Part shown: positions 49,335 to 60,500 of the stretch, piece after piece
Position numbering within the stretch: position 1 is the first letter of the stretch
Layout of the letters: each line of letters starts with the position of its first letter
NCBI GenBank assembly: GCA_951217055.1
Contig: OX578278.1
Span: 44,219,574 to 44,283,573 of the forward strand
Reading direction: 5' to 3'
From: Gerris lacustris
Lineage: Eukaryota > Arthropoda > Insecta > Hemiptera > Gerridae
Length of the DNA stretch: 64,000 nucleotides
The notes under the pieces: generated by a model
What the model was told of the DNA's origin: nothing
Seen by the model: the letters and a program-made list of their open reading frames with translations, nothing else
Database searches by the model: none
Translations under genes and position numbers: made by a program

Positions 49335-51319
49335 ATTAAAAAGTGTTAAATTTCAGGAATCGATTAAGAATGGTCTAAAACAGATTTCCATGGAGAAAAT
49401 TTTCAAAAATTTTGATGCTATTGCAATAGCTTAACTTTCTTTGAAAAATCGCTAAAACTAAATTAAAATAGACCTAAATTTTTAATAAATAATAGATTTA
49501 AATGAAGAATTACTCCTTATCTGAAGAATATTCTGGTTGTTCAATAATTATCTTTATTTTTACTATTTTAAGTCTTTACTAGTGTAACAGTCTTTAAGAA
49601 TGCCATGTACTTTAAACAACCATGTATTAACAAAACAAATATATTTTTATACTTTTCTTCAATGTTCAGATTTTGGCCACAGTATGTAAAGGATAGAATT
49701 AAAGCTACATACTTGTATTTTGGAGGATCTCTGCTCTTCACTGCAGGCAGTGCTGTTGCTGTTTTCCGTTCACCTGTAATGTTGAACCTTATGATGAAAA
49801 ACTCCTTTTTGGTTCGTATATATACATATATAGTTTAATTTGTTTATGCAATAATTATTTCAATATTTTTTTATGCCATAACTAATTATTTTGTTAAATT
49901 GTAAAAGAAAATATTTTGAAATATATATTTTAATTTTGTAGGCCATTGCTGGTTCGCTAGCTGCTATGATTGGAGCAGGAGTCCTCTGTAGATCGTTGCC
50001 TTATGAGCCAGGATTCGGCCCTAAGCAAATGGCTTGGATTCTTCACTCATCTATAGTCGGTGCTGTTATTGCACCCATGTGCCTTCTTGGAGGACCTCTT
50101 CTTGTCCGTGCTGCATGGTATTTAATTTAATGAATTTCCTACATAATACACCAACAGAAAAATTTACCAACAAGTTTTATTTTAGTTCTTCATTTGTTAA
50201 CTCCTTAATTCCCATGTTCTACCTGTATACATAACAAATACTTTTAATACTTAACCCCCATTTCTGAAAATATATAGCAAATAATATAATGAATGTCTCA
50301 TTGCAGGTACACAGCGGGAGTTGTTGGTGGATTGTCAGCAGTGGCTGCTTGTGCTCCCAGTGACAAGTTCCTTAATATGGGTGGCCCCCTTGCAATTGGT
50401 CTTGGCGTCGTCTTTGCTTCATCTATTGGTTAGTTAGCCTAATTTTATTAGCATCAAAAAATGGCATTCAATTTTATTTGTTGAAACCTTTTTCAAACTT
50501 TTTATGATATAAAATGTTTAATAAAATTTATATATGTGTGTTTTTATGTATGTATTTAGATAATAAAATTATTGTTTTTTTTTAGGTTCAATGTTTTTGC
50601 CTCCGGTGAGTGCACTAGGTGCTGGTCTGTACTCAATTAGTATCTATGGTGGCCTTCTTCTCTTCTCTGGATTTCTCCTGTATGATACCCAAAAAATTGT
50701 GAGGGCTGCTGAAACTCATCCTGAATATCACCCTGTCCAATTCGATCCTGTTAATGCGTAAGTTCAATGCTACTATACTAGTAAAATTCAAACTTTACAT
50801 TAATTTTGATTCTGTACAACTATGTAATTAGATAGCAGTCTTACTTTTTTATTCCAACTTTAGGTGACAACCTTTGGGTAAAGCTTGATATTTATGTTTA
50901 CAGTATTGTTAAAATAAAGAAGGATTTTGTGACACTCATGGGGGGGGGGGGGGACCACTAGGCTGTTATCCTGAGGTCATCCAGTGTAATTTTTGTTTGC
51001 CTGGTTGGCCTGATCTTGGAGGGGTCAAAATCTTGAGCTCCCATTTGCTCCTCCTCACTCCAATTTTTAGAATTTCCTGCGCTGTCATCAAAACCTTTCT
51101 TTTCTTAACAATACTGTAATGACAACAACCTTTAATTAAATGTTGTATTTTTTTTTTTATTATCATTATTATTATTATTATTCTTTAACATTTTTAATAC
51201 TTCTATTTTCATTTGGCATCTTCTGTTTTAGATCGATATCAATTTACATGGACACAATCAACATCTTTATTCGTATAGCACAAATCTTGGCTATGGGAGG
51301 AGGCAACAAGAAGCGATAA
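48216..51319 (+). CDS. GHITM: GHITM/TMBIM5 inner mitochondrial membrane protein
   Basis: GHITM (TMBIM5, MICS1) is a Bax-inhibitor-1 family protein of the inner mitochondrial membrane, linked to cristae shape and to Ca2+/H+ exchange. Exons: 48216-48417, 48509-48620, 49670-49811, 49942-50117, 50307-50428, 50586-50757, 51232-51319; phases agree, 337 residues (human 345). The first 45 residues are rich in Arg and Lys and almost free of acids (MLAARLCHIQ...RLILRRNYA), as in a mitochondrial presequence. Several hydrophobic segments follow, such as AVGSAAVAGGAAFGLGALCY, AIAGSLAAMIGAGVLC and PLAIGLGVVFASSIG. The BI-1 signature region reads LYSISIYGGLLLFSGFLLYD. The last helix is MDTINIFIRIAQIL, and the protein ends in GGGNKKR. 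Intron 2 carries a (TA)n tract and a poly-G run. AATAAA at 51600 is the probable poly(A) signal. Confidence 0.95.
49243..49326. repeat. (TA)n microsatellite, 84 bp
   Basis: About 42 uninterrupted AT units lie in GHITM intron 2. A 16-G run sits upstream at 48924-48939. Length is likely variable between individuals and error-prone in assembly. Confidence 0.95.
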
Positions 51320-51599
51320 ACCACAATCTTCTAATCGTTCCACCACAAATCCTCTTCAGACTAGTAAAACTTTATCATGTTTTGGCTTTAAGAATACCAT
51401 GTACATAAAACAACCATGTATTAAAAAAAATACTTTTTTTGTATAGTTATTTATTTTCAATTTATTTGATATTCGGTTAACTTTAGGTATAAGAAAATTA
51501 TATTATTTAAGCTAGTTGTTACTTAATTTTAATTTTAAAAAATGAAAGTTTGAATGATGTATTTAATGATACATATTGTAAAATTGTGATTCTTATCTT

Positions 51600-51605
51600 A
51601 ATAAA
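51600..51605 (+). terminator. Probable GHITM polyadenylation signal
   Basis: AATAAA about 280 bases after the GHITM stop, in AT-rich sequence. It overlaps a second AATAAA four bases on. Confidence 0.6.
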
Positions 51606-52139
51606 TAAATTGATATAAATTATCAGTGATTCTCCTAGACCTCAATTTATTTTATAATTTGCTCCAGAGGTGCATCAACCTGATCAGCATGTGTTCCTCC
51701 TCAAGAGAGGAAGGGACACTATCACGTTAATGGTGGACAAACAATTGCTTGGCACAATGCAGGCTGGGAGATAAAATAAAATCCAACTTTTTTTTTAATT
51801 GTAGGGGGGAGGGGGTTTAAGATGGGTGTGCAAGGGAAGGGTCAGTGGATTAACCGTACTTAACTTAGGGTTAAACACCTGAACAAGTTTCTGTTAGGAA
51901 GACATTACTAAAAGTATTCCTGAATTTTACAATTATAGAACATATAATGCAAATAAAATAAGTTTGACTATTACTATTACAAATACTCATAGCTTTATAG
52001 CTCATAGCTTTCAGCTTAACATGCTGAAACAGGTATGGTAATGTGTTATATACACTTGTGATTTAGACAAATAAATAAGTACTTAATATTTAAATAGTGT
52101 TTTATTTATTAAATTTAATATGAATGTAGTATGGTAATA

Positions 52140-52277
52140 TAGTGCATGTTAGCATGATAAATCTGAACTAGCTGATCTTGAGAAATATTTTTGAAGTACT
52201 CTGAGTGGGTAAATTTTTTCAAAGCATCTTCGCAAAGGCAATCTTTATGTGAGGCCCAGCTAAGCTTTGAGTAAGTC
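52140..52277 (-). mobile_element. 3' fragment of the LINE split by a hAT element
   Basis: On the minus strand this continues the reverse-transcriptase frame from 54597 downward. Removing the hAT element and one copy of its 8-bp duplication gives LLGVMTYSKLSWASH, which fits the LINE pattern FLGV..DSKLSW..H. Stops and frame changes make it dead. Confidence 0.6.
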
Positions 52278-54588
52278 CAGGGCCGTTTCTAGGTGTTTTG
52301 CCGCCCTAGGCGAGAATAGAAAAATACCGCCCCCCCCCCTCCCACCCTATTTTCTTTGCTTGAAGAATTAATGCATTATATATTAAAGATCTTGTATTTA
52401 ACAGTAAACAGTTAAACAAATCAAACATTAAATAAGCTTTGTTCATAACATTTTACTTCATTTTTAAATTTCTCTCTTTTAATATTTTTTTTTTGAGCAG
52501 TAGTAAAGAGCTTTTTGACTCAAACACTGGAAAAATAATTAGCCGGTCAAATCCAAAATGTCAGACAATTCATGTGACACGTTTTTTTTTTTGTTTTTTT
52601 TAATAGGGTATCAAATTAATAAAAGAGCTATTTTTAGGGTTTCGTAGATAGTTCTCGAAACCCTTATGCGGAGAGTGTGATGTGTCTGTCTGTCCGTCGC
52701 TCTTAGGTTCATAGCGCCCGAACCGCTTAAGCTAAAGAGGTGAAATCATTCTTTTTTTGGTTTTATGAGTTAAAATATACCTAAAAAAAATCCCCCTACC
52801 AACCACTATATAACGGCTGGTCCTAAAATTTTGAAATAATTCATGGTAATTATGTTGGGGCAACGAAAATTTCCTGATAAAATTTAATTTACCTTGTCGT
52901 TATTAGTTATTACCGATAAAAAATCATTGTTTTTTTATCGGTGGTATTGTAATCTGCAGTTCCTCTGCCGATTACAATATCACCGAATACTGTGGTGGCC
53001 GATTACTATCACCTATATAATCGATGGTGTTGCGCCAAAAGGGCCAATCTGCATTTTGTATTTGAATTCTAAAACTTGAAAAGCTATAATGAAAAATTGA
53101 TATTTGAATGCCTTATTTATATTTTTATGCATTTAAAATATACTTGGATACCTAATTAACAAGTCAAAACAACCAAATTTATTTTATTAATTATAAATAA
53201 AAAAACAAACGTGATATTAGTTGCAGATTGGCCCTTGTGAAATTTTTTCAGATTGGCCCTTTTGGCGCAACACCATCAATATTTTTATGCGAGACTTTAC
53301 GCAGAACCATTTTATTATTAACACTGAAATTTTACATGAATAAATGTATCAATTTAGCACATTACAATAAACGGAGACGGTTGAAAGTGACATGGGGTTA
53401 TGGCTATTTGCGGGCTACTTTCGAAATAGGTACCATACAAATTTTAATCGAAAATCACATGAGTACTTTTAGGTGTAAATAAATGTATTGTTGGTGTTGG
53501 GCATACGTGGAAGAGAAAAAAATGAGGGCAGAAGGTTGAAACTTATATAGGACCAAAAATGGGCTAATTATGACCTAACATAACATTCGTTAAAATTGTA
53601 TAAGTATAATTTTTAAGACTTATTGGTTCGCACAAATTGTGAACAGACCGACAGACAGACTTGAACTATAAAACCGCACTACCTACTCTAACCTTCCTAT
53701 TGTGTCCGACGGATTAATGTATTGGAATTTTTGAAATCGGTGACATAAAATAATGTTCTCTTCAGAACGATCACTTTACCTTCAGTAAGCTTAGATAGAA
53801 GCAAACTTATTCAAAAACTAAAATATTTTATTTTGTACTTTTTTATGTTAAGAGAAATTTACAGAGAGCTTGGGAAATTTACTCGTGAAATAACAGTGCA
53901 AAAAAAAAAAAAAAAAAAAAAAAAACACAGTCCAAATATTCTTGAATAAATCCTGTTCCCGTTTTCTTCTGTGTTTCAGTTTCTTCACTTTCAAGGTTGC
54001 CCCTCTCGGTGTAAGGGGCGGCTTTGTTATTTTAATTTGTGAAGTTCACATTATTACTTTTACACGACATATTGAGAATTTGTTACATATTAAGTAAAAA
54101 AAGAGTTAAGAGAATAAATAAAAAGACGGTATAATAGGGGGAGACAAAGGTATTATAAGGGGGGGGGGGGGGGGAGGGAGAGATAAAGAGAAATACAAAT
54201 AATATATCAAAGACAATCGACAAAGATGGATGTAGATATGACTAGTTAATTTAAGGCACAGAATTTCTTATCTAGTAAAGTTATTTCATATTCACATCAG
54301 ATTAGATAAGATAACTTTAACAAAACTATAGTAATAAAATAATTATTTTCGTCCCAGTCATCCTAGATTTTATATTATTATTTCTACTCAAATAATAATT
54401 TTATTTAATCCTTTCTTTTATCTACCTAATGTAAAAAAACAAAACAAAAAACATTACTATTCATAATAACATCTTCTCTTCTTTTTAACATTTTTTCACC
54501 GTTTAATTTCAAATAATTTTTTGCCGCCCCCTAAATTTTGCCGCCCTAGGCGGCCGCCTAGTCTTGCCTAATGGTAGAAACGGCCCTG
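52278..54588. mobile_element. Non-autonomous hAT element, 8-bp TSD, 14-bp TIR
   Basis: It is flanked by AGTAAGTC at 52270-52277 and 54589-54596. The TIR CAGGGCCGTTTCTA is perfect at both ends. GCCGCCCTAGGCG recurs near both ends and poly-C or poly-G tracts lie inside. The 2.3 kb contain no transposase I can recognise, but do contain a nested inverted-repeat element. It is inserted in a LINE remnant. Confidence 0.87.
53023..53277. mobile_element. MITE with perfect 28-bp TIRs
   Basis: Bases 53023-53050 and 53250-53277 are exact reverse complements; the outer part reads GATGGTGTTGCGCCAAAAGG. A further partial copy of the right end (AGATTGGCCCTTGTGA) lies at 53225-53240. Just outside, 52910-52984 forms two more hairpins (ACCGATAAAAAA/TTTTTTATCGGT, and TATTGTAATC/GATTACAATA). 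A clear target duplication is not visible. Confidence 0.75.
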
Positions 54589-56040
54589 AGTAAGTCATTA
54601 CTCCAAGAAGCTGAATTTTGGTATTTAACGAGAACGGTGGTCTGATTCTTAGAAGCATTAAGAACTAAGTTGTAGGCAGCAAACCTGTTAGATGCAGTAT
54701 CTTGAGCAGAATTAGTATATTCTATAGTCTTAACTCTAGTCATGATTTTAGGATCATCTGCAAACATTTTAACTTTGAGGAATACCAGGGCATGAGAAAA
54801 AATGGTCCTAGTTTTGAGCCTTGAGGAACCCCAAAAAATAGTATTGATCTCTGACCCAGAAGAGCCATCAGGACCTAATACTTGTTTCCTGCCTAAGAGA
54901 AACGATTTAATTTGATTACAAGCTTCAAAACTGATTCTGTAATGTAATATTTTTTCAAAATTAGACCTAAATCAACTTAGTCAAAGGCCTTAGTTATATT
55001 ACAAAGCAAAACAGCACCGTTGCACCATTTTCAGAGGCTTCTATAAAGTCTTAACCAGATCAGAGAGAAGGAGTTAATTGCATTAACACGAGGTAGAGAA
55101 AAGAAACAACATTGTGAGTGTGGGGAAATAATTATTATAATCATAATTTGATATATCTTTAGGCCAGGGATCTAATTTAGTAGATTTTGTTTAATTTATA
55201 ACCACTTCCCAAATTGCAACCTGTTTGTTACTACTATAGCGTTAGATATGTTATCAGAAAGACAGAAATACTCTGTTTTAAAAGAGTTAAGGCTCTTTAT
55301 AAAATTTTCCTTTTTTCATTAATTAAATTCTCAAGGTAAGTTGATGATGAGATATAACTTCATTGTTTTTATATAGTTTTATTCCTTATGTTTTGCCCCC
55401 GGTGTGCGCCTAGCCTTATAATTAGATTTGTTACATAAGAGCAAGCAATATCAAGGCAGTTTTGTAATTTATTCAAAAAAAAGTTAAAGATTTTATGAAT
55501 GTGGAATGTATCAATCAGCAGTTCCTTACATAAATGGACTCTGACACTTTTTATTACAGTTGATGTACCCCATTAACTTTACCTTTCTTCTTATTTGCAG
55601 CTTCTTCCAATTCGCATAGTTTGACTATCATTTATGTCAGCTGATTTAGATAAAGTTCTACATTTTTTTTTATCTAACAGGGATTCTATCATATGGTTTG
55701 ACAAATATTGGTCAGAACAATGTGGACATAGATCGTTAAGTCCAGAAAGTTTTACCTTGAAGCCGGCAAAGTTGAAAAACGTAAAAGCACCTCTCTTTCC
55801 TTCTTCTTGAAGTATTCTTCAATTTTATTTAAGACGAAGCTAGACCTTATTTAATTACAAGATGAATGTCAATTAATGATTGATCTTGAAACGTCTGCAA
55901 CTTGACCTCATCTGTCAACCAACATCTAGTATTTGTAACACTAAACAGTTTCCTTAAGTTTGCCTGTCTTTGAATTGACCTAGTGTAAAATGATCACTAA
56001 GTTTTTCGGGTCCTGATATCTTTATAGCACCTGAGCACAC
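54589..56040 (-). mobile_element. Dead LINE reverse-transcriptase remnant
   Basis: Minus-strand frames show, in order, NITKAFD, VDLGLILKKYYIT, GVPQGSKLGP and the catalytic-type FADDPKI, followed by YNLVLNASK. These are the usual palm motifs of non-LTR reverse transcriptases, in more than one frame and with stops. The 5' limit is uncertain; 55.2-56.0 kb has weaker resemblance. CR1/Jockey-like by motif, clade not resolved. Confidence 0.72.
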
Positions 56041-57573
56041 ATTGAGACGCTGAGCAGGGCAGGAGTTTTTTCAACCACAGTAATATATGAAACCACACGA
56101 ATAGAAATAGACAGAGCAGTACTACACAACACATGGCCTACCGACGCTACTGGATCTGGTGTCTCAATTTGCACAATCTCCTATATTTCTACAGCTAAAT
56201 GAACTGTGCTGCCCTGCCCTACATCTCAATGAGCGTCAGGCCTTACAGATTAGTTTTTTCATTTATCTCATCTATTGGCATACCCAGGTCCTAACTGCTG
56301 CCAAGCTAAAAAGCATTATCTCTGGTTTCCAATTATTATAAAGTGATTGGGTTTATAAAAAGTAGCTATGACAGTTTAATAAGAGCTAAGCCATTGTTAA
56401 AATTGAAAGTTACAGCTGCACCAAGTTCATTAAATCCAAGGTAAACTTAGATGCGATTGTATTTAAGAAATTGTGTAATTTCCCTTGCAATATAAGATTC
56501 TCTTATCAACATTGAAGCGAGCTTCTTACATTCAACAAACTATGCATCTTGTCTGTTTGTGTCGGTCAGTAATGTTTTCGTGTCCGATGATAACTTGAGT
56601 ATAAGTTGACCGATTTAGTTGAAATTTGGTGTTCATGTTCCTTTTACTAATTTTTAGGCTAAGATCGTAGGACAGTGTTATCCGTCCAAGAGTTCACACA
56701 TAACGCTGGGATTGATATCAGTCAACAAAAATTATTTTCTCTATAAGATTTGCTTCAAGGAGTATTATGGTAAAAAGCTTAGTATTTGAGAATTGTAAGG
56801 ATAAACGCCCAAAAGTGATGTTTTTTAATGTTATTCGCGAATATCTCCAAAAACGAAGCTGTTCCGGATCCATGTTTATAGGAACTTTTTTGTTCAGCGT
56901 CAAAATGTTATTGCCCATGACTTACAGTATGATATTGTACTGCAGTAAGCAACAGCATAACATTTTCTAACGAATACGTTCTAAAACAGTTGTTACTTGG
57001 GCGCGGAGATTTTTTCTTCTTATTAGTTGTACATTTTTTTTGGGGGGGGGAGCTGTTTTGTTGAATAAGTAGTTCCCTTTTCTTTTTATCACTACGAACC
57101 CCCCCTCCCAATCTAAACTGACTTAGAATGTGCCCCCCCCCCCAGACCTAGCCGCAGGATACGCCACTGACTGGACACATTTTTAGTAGTAGGCACAGAT
57201 TTTTTTGGGCAAAGGGTACCTAAAAAGGTGTAGACTTATCAGAATTGAATAAACATAAAACACATAAGACAAATTACTTTGTTAATTGTATTTTTATTTA
57301 AAATTAAATAACAAAATAACCCATAGTTTCACATTAAAAAAAAAAAAATAATAATATCTACAAAAAGAATAATAATAAGTGATACATTTATATATGACAT
57401 TTAATAACAGAAATCACATTTATACAAATAAAATATTTAATACCTAGAATCTAGAGATTATTGTACGTATATTGTAATATGTTTTTTTTTTTTTTTTTTT
57501 TAAATCTGAGTGGAATAAATATAATGGTTGATTTATTATACAAAAAAATTTACAAATGATTGAGAAACACTAT
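56041..57573. other. Repeat-rich flank between the LINE and URB2
   Basis: It contains a loose inverted pair, ATTGAGACGCTGAGCAGGGC near 56042 with CTGCCCTGCCCTACATCTCA near 56209. It also contains a repeat shared with 3.5 kb (GATAACTTGAGTA, GAAATTTGG). A solo hAT-like right end (GATACGCCACTG, 57158-57169) follows C tracts. A minus-strand AATAAA (TTTATT at 57532-57537) is the likely URB2 poly(A) signal. Confidence 0.5.
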
Positions 57574-60500
57574 TTAGATTTTTCCATGATATTTGTAGTA
57601 CCTGTTGTATTCATCTAAGTAGGTTTTGTAGAGTTCTTGGCAAGCAGGATTGAGAGAATTCGCCAAAAAGGCTTTGCCATGTTCATCCAGAATGGAGAAA
57701 AATGAACACAATGTGTTTACAAAGTGAGTCTGAAAAAAGTATTAAAAAATTAATATACTTTTATGCCAAACACAAAAGTAAAGTGTAATTATTAAGACTC
57801 AAAAAATGTTTTTTTAATACCTTAATTACAAAGTTAAATACCTTAATTTCTGGATGTAAAGAGTAGATCTCAAAAATGCCTAGTAAATCTGATATAATGT
57901 AAGGCGTAACTCGTCCAAAATCCTTTTTATATTTTACCATTATTTCAGAGCCCCTGAAAAAAAAAAAAATCAAAGAATATAACAGTTATAAATTGGTTAT
58001 ATATTGTGTGTATCTACTAGCGTTGGGAACCAATCGATTGAAAAAAGTCGACTAAACGGTTGTTTTAAAATATTCATTCATTCGGTTGTGGATATCTAGT
58101 TTTCATTCGAATGATATCAGTCTATAGTTTGAAGTTGTATTAGTTGTAATTCGGACGTGTATATGTGGACGTGTGTATAATAAGATAACGAGTGTCATGC
58201 GCCTTCTCACCCCTCCTCCGCTCTGAGCCCTTCACCGTCGTTCCTTTCCCCTACCCAAAACAAAAAAACATCCGAATGAAACATTCGAATGAAAAAGTCG
58301 ACTGGATTCAGTCTCAGTCTATATTTTTTCATTCGAATGAAAACGATGTCGTAGCAGGCTGTAGTTTGGGACGAGATAACGAGTGTCAAGCGCCTTCTCA
58401 CTCTCACCCCCCCTCAGCTCTGAGGCCTTTACTGCCTCCACCGTACTTCTCCTATATAAAAAAAACCATTCGATTGAAAAATTCGACTTGCGAGTTCAGT
58501 CTCGGTTTATATCTTTATTCATATATCCTATACCCGCTATGAGACTGTTTTCAGTCGATTGAATTCAATCGACTGTTTTTTCCCGAATCGACTTATTCAT
58601 TCGGTTGTTTTTTCTAGTCGGTTGTCCCAACGCTAGTATCTACAACAATAACTAAGAGGTGTGTATCTACAATAAAAAAAAAGTGGAAGAATGCAAGAAG
58701 AAATTAAAATAAATGTATCAGCTTTTTCCAAATGAGAATTAAAAATCATGTAAAAAAAGCAAATAATTTAAATTACCTGTATAGTCTGTCAGCACAGGAT
58801 GTAGTATTGAAGAGAAGAGGTTCCTCTAAGTCTGGAGAAGATATTCTTCCCAGTGCCTTGACATACTTTCGGAATACCTGCAAGAAAGGAGGTAACCTGT
58901 CTACGATGAGGGTACGTCTGAACATGAAAAGTGCTATCAGCGCGTCCAAACCAGCATTGAGATGATCCAAAGTTTTTTCCTCAAGTGGAACTTCCCCAAG
59001 GATTATAAAGTACATATCCAAAATATGGCTTCCAAAATTATGTAACTAGAAACAAAATTTAAGCATTTTTAAATTTTCTATTATTATAAGGTTTTTTAAA
59101 ACCATAGTTTGTAATTAATTATTCAGTTTTCTTTTTATGTTAACATCCAGGAAAAACAAATTAGAATGAATAAATAGTTATGAAAAAGATAAAACTGGTG
59201 CAAAAATTCAAGTTAATGTGAAAAATAAAATTAAACAAACAGGGGCATTTTCTGTACAACATTTTCTTGCAATGAAGATGCGCATGCAGCCTGTAAACAT
59301 GAATCATTGACTTCAATTGTAACCAAAACCAAAAAAAAAAATAGTTGATATTTTGGGATTAAAAATCAAAATTGTTGTTGGTATCCATCAGGTTATGTTA
59401 TGATACAAAAAAAATTGAAATCAAAACAGAGTGTTAATATTATTGTTCAAATTGTTGACTGCTGAAATAACTTGACTCCTGTATATTGGACTTATTTGTG
59501 AAGGGGATTAAATAAAGAAATAAAAAAATATTATTATATATCAATCTTATTGAAATTTATCTATTACTATATAAAAAAAAAAATCATTACAAAATGTTGT
59601 AACTCTTCCGCGTCACACATCCGCATTCCCCACAAATGTGACACTTTTTGGTAGTTAGGTCCAAAGCTAAAGCATGTTCCATGCTAATATGTTATAGGTA
59701 ATTCTAGGTAAAGCGTAAATAAAATAAAAAGTGAATAACAAAGAATTGAAAGGAGTTTAGCTCTGTTATTGATATCAATGATAGCAAAATGGCAGCTAGA
59801 AAGGATGTTTCCTGGTGCACTTTGGTATTCGGCTAAAACATCGCTGGTATCACTTTGCTATGATAAAGACCAACAATTTAATAAATAAGAGAAGCAGATT
59901 AAAAATTCCATGTGTAAATTGCAAAAACTTAAATAATTTAACAATCCAGGATTTTGAGGTTCCGATTTAGTGCCCAATCCTATAACCATGATTCTTCTAC
60001 CCTATATGTAGTTTGAGTGCAAACACTTCTAAAAATATAATTAAACAGGGAAAACTTACAGAAGTACATTGTCCAATTTCAGCTAAAAAGTCAAGAACAG
60101 GTATCACAACTGGATCTTCTTCTTCATGCCAAGACCCAACAAGCTCCAGCAAAGGTGTCATAAAAGTATTTAATGCCTGGGTTACTTCTTTCCTCTGTGA
60201 GACACCTACATCTGCCCAAATAACTGTCTTCCATAGGGACAAGCATCTGAGAAAACCACAAGACAAACTTTTAAAATATATATCTTGATGGGCTGAAAGC
60301 TTAGAAGGATACCTTACAAAGCTAAAAGAGTGAAGTATTGACTAATAAAAGAGAAAAAACATTAAAGAAATAGATCATTATCACTGAGTTACTTAGATTT
60401 GTTTGCTTTTTAAACCTCAGCATATTAGATCTTTTTGCTTTTGCATTTCTATATAACACTATAATAAAGTAACTAAACTAACACTGAAATGTAGTAACTA

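Noticed and set aside
49204..49434. Open frame across the (TA)n tract (repeating Ile-Tyr)
   Set aside because: An artefact of the dinucleotide repeat within a GHITM intron.
56042..56235. Possible MITE with ATTGAGA...AGGGCAGG ends
   Set aside because: The arms pair only with gaps and the flanking 8 bases differ; too weak to call.
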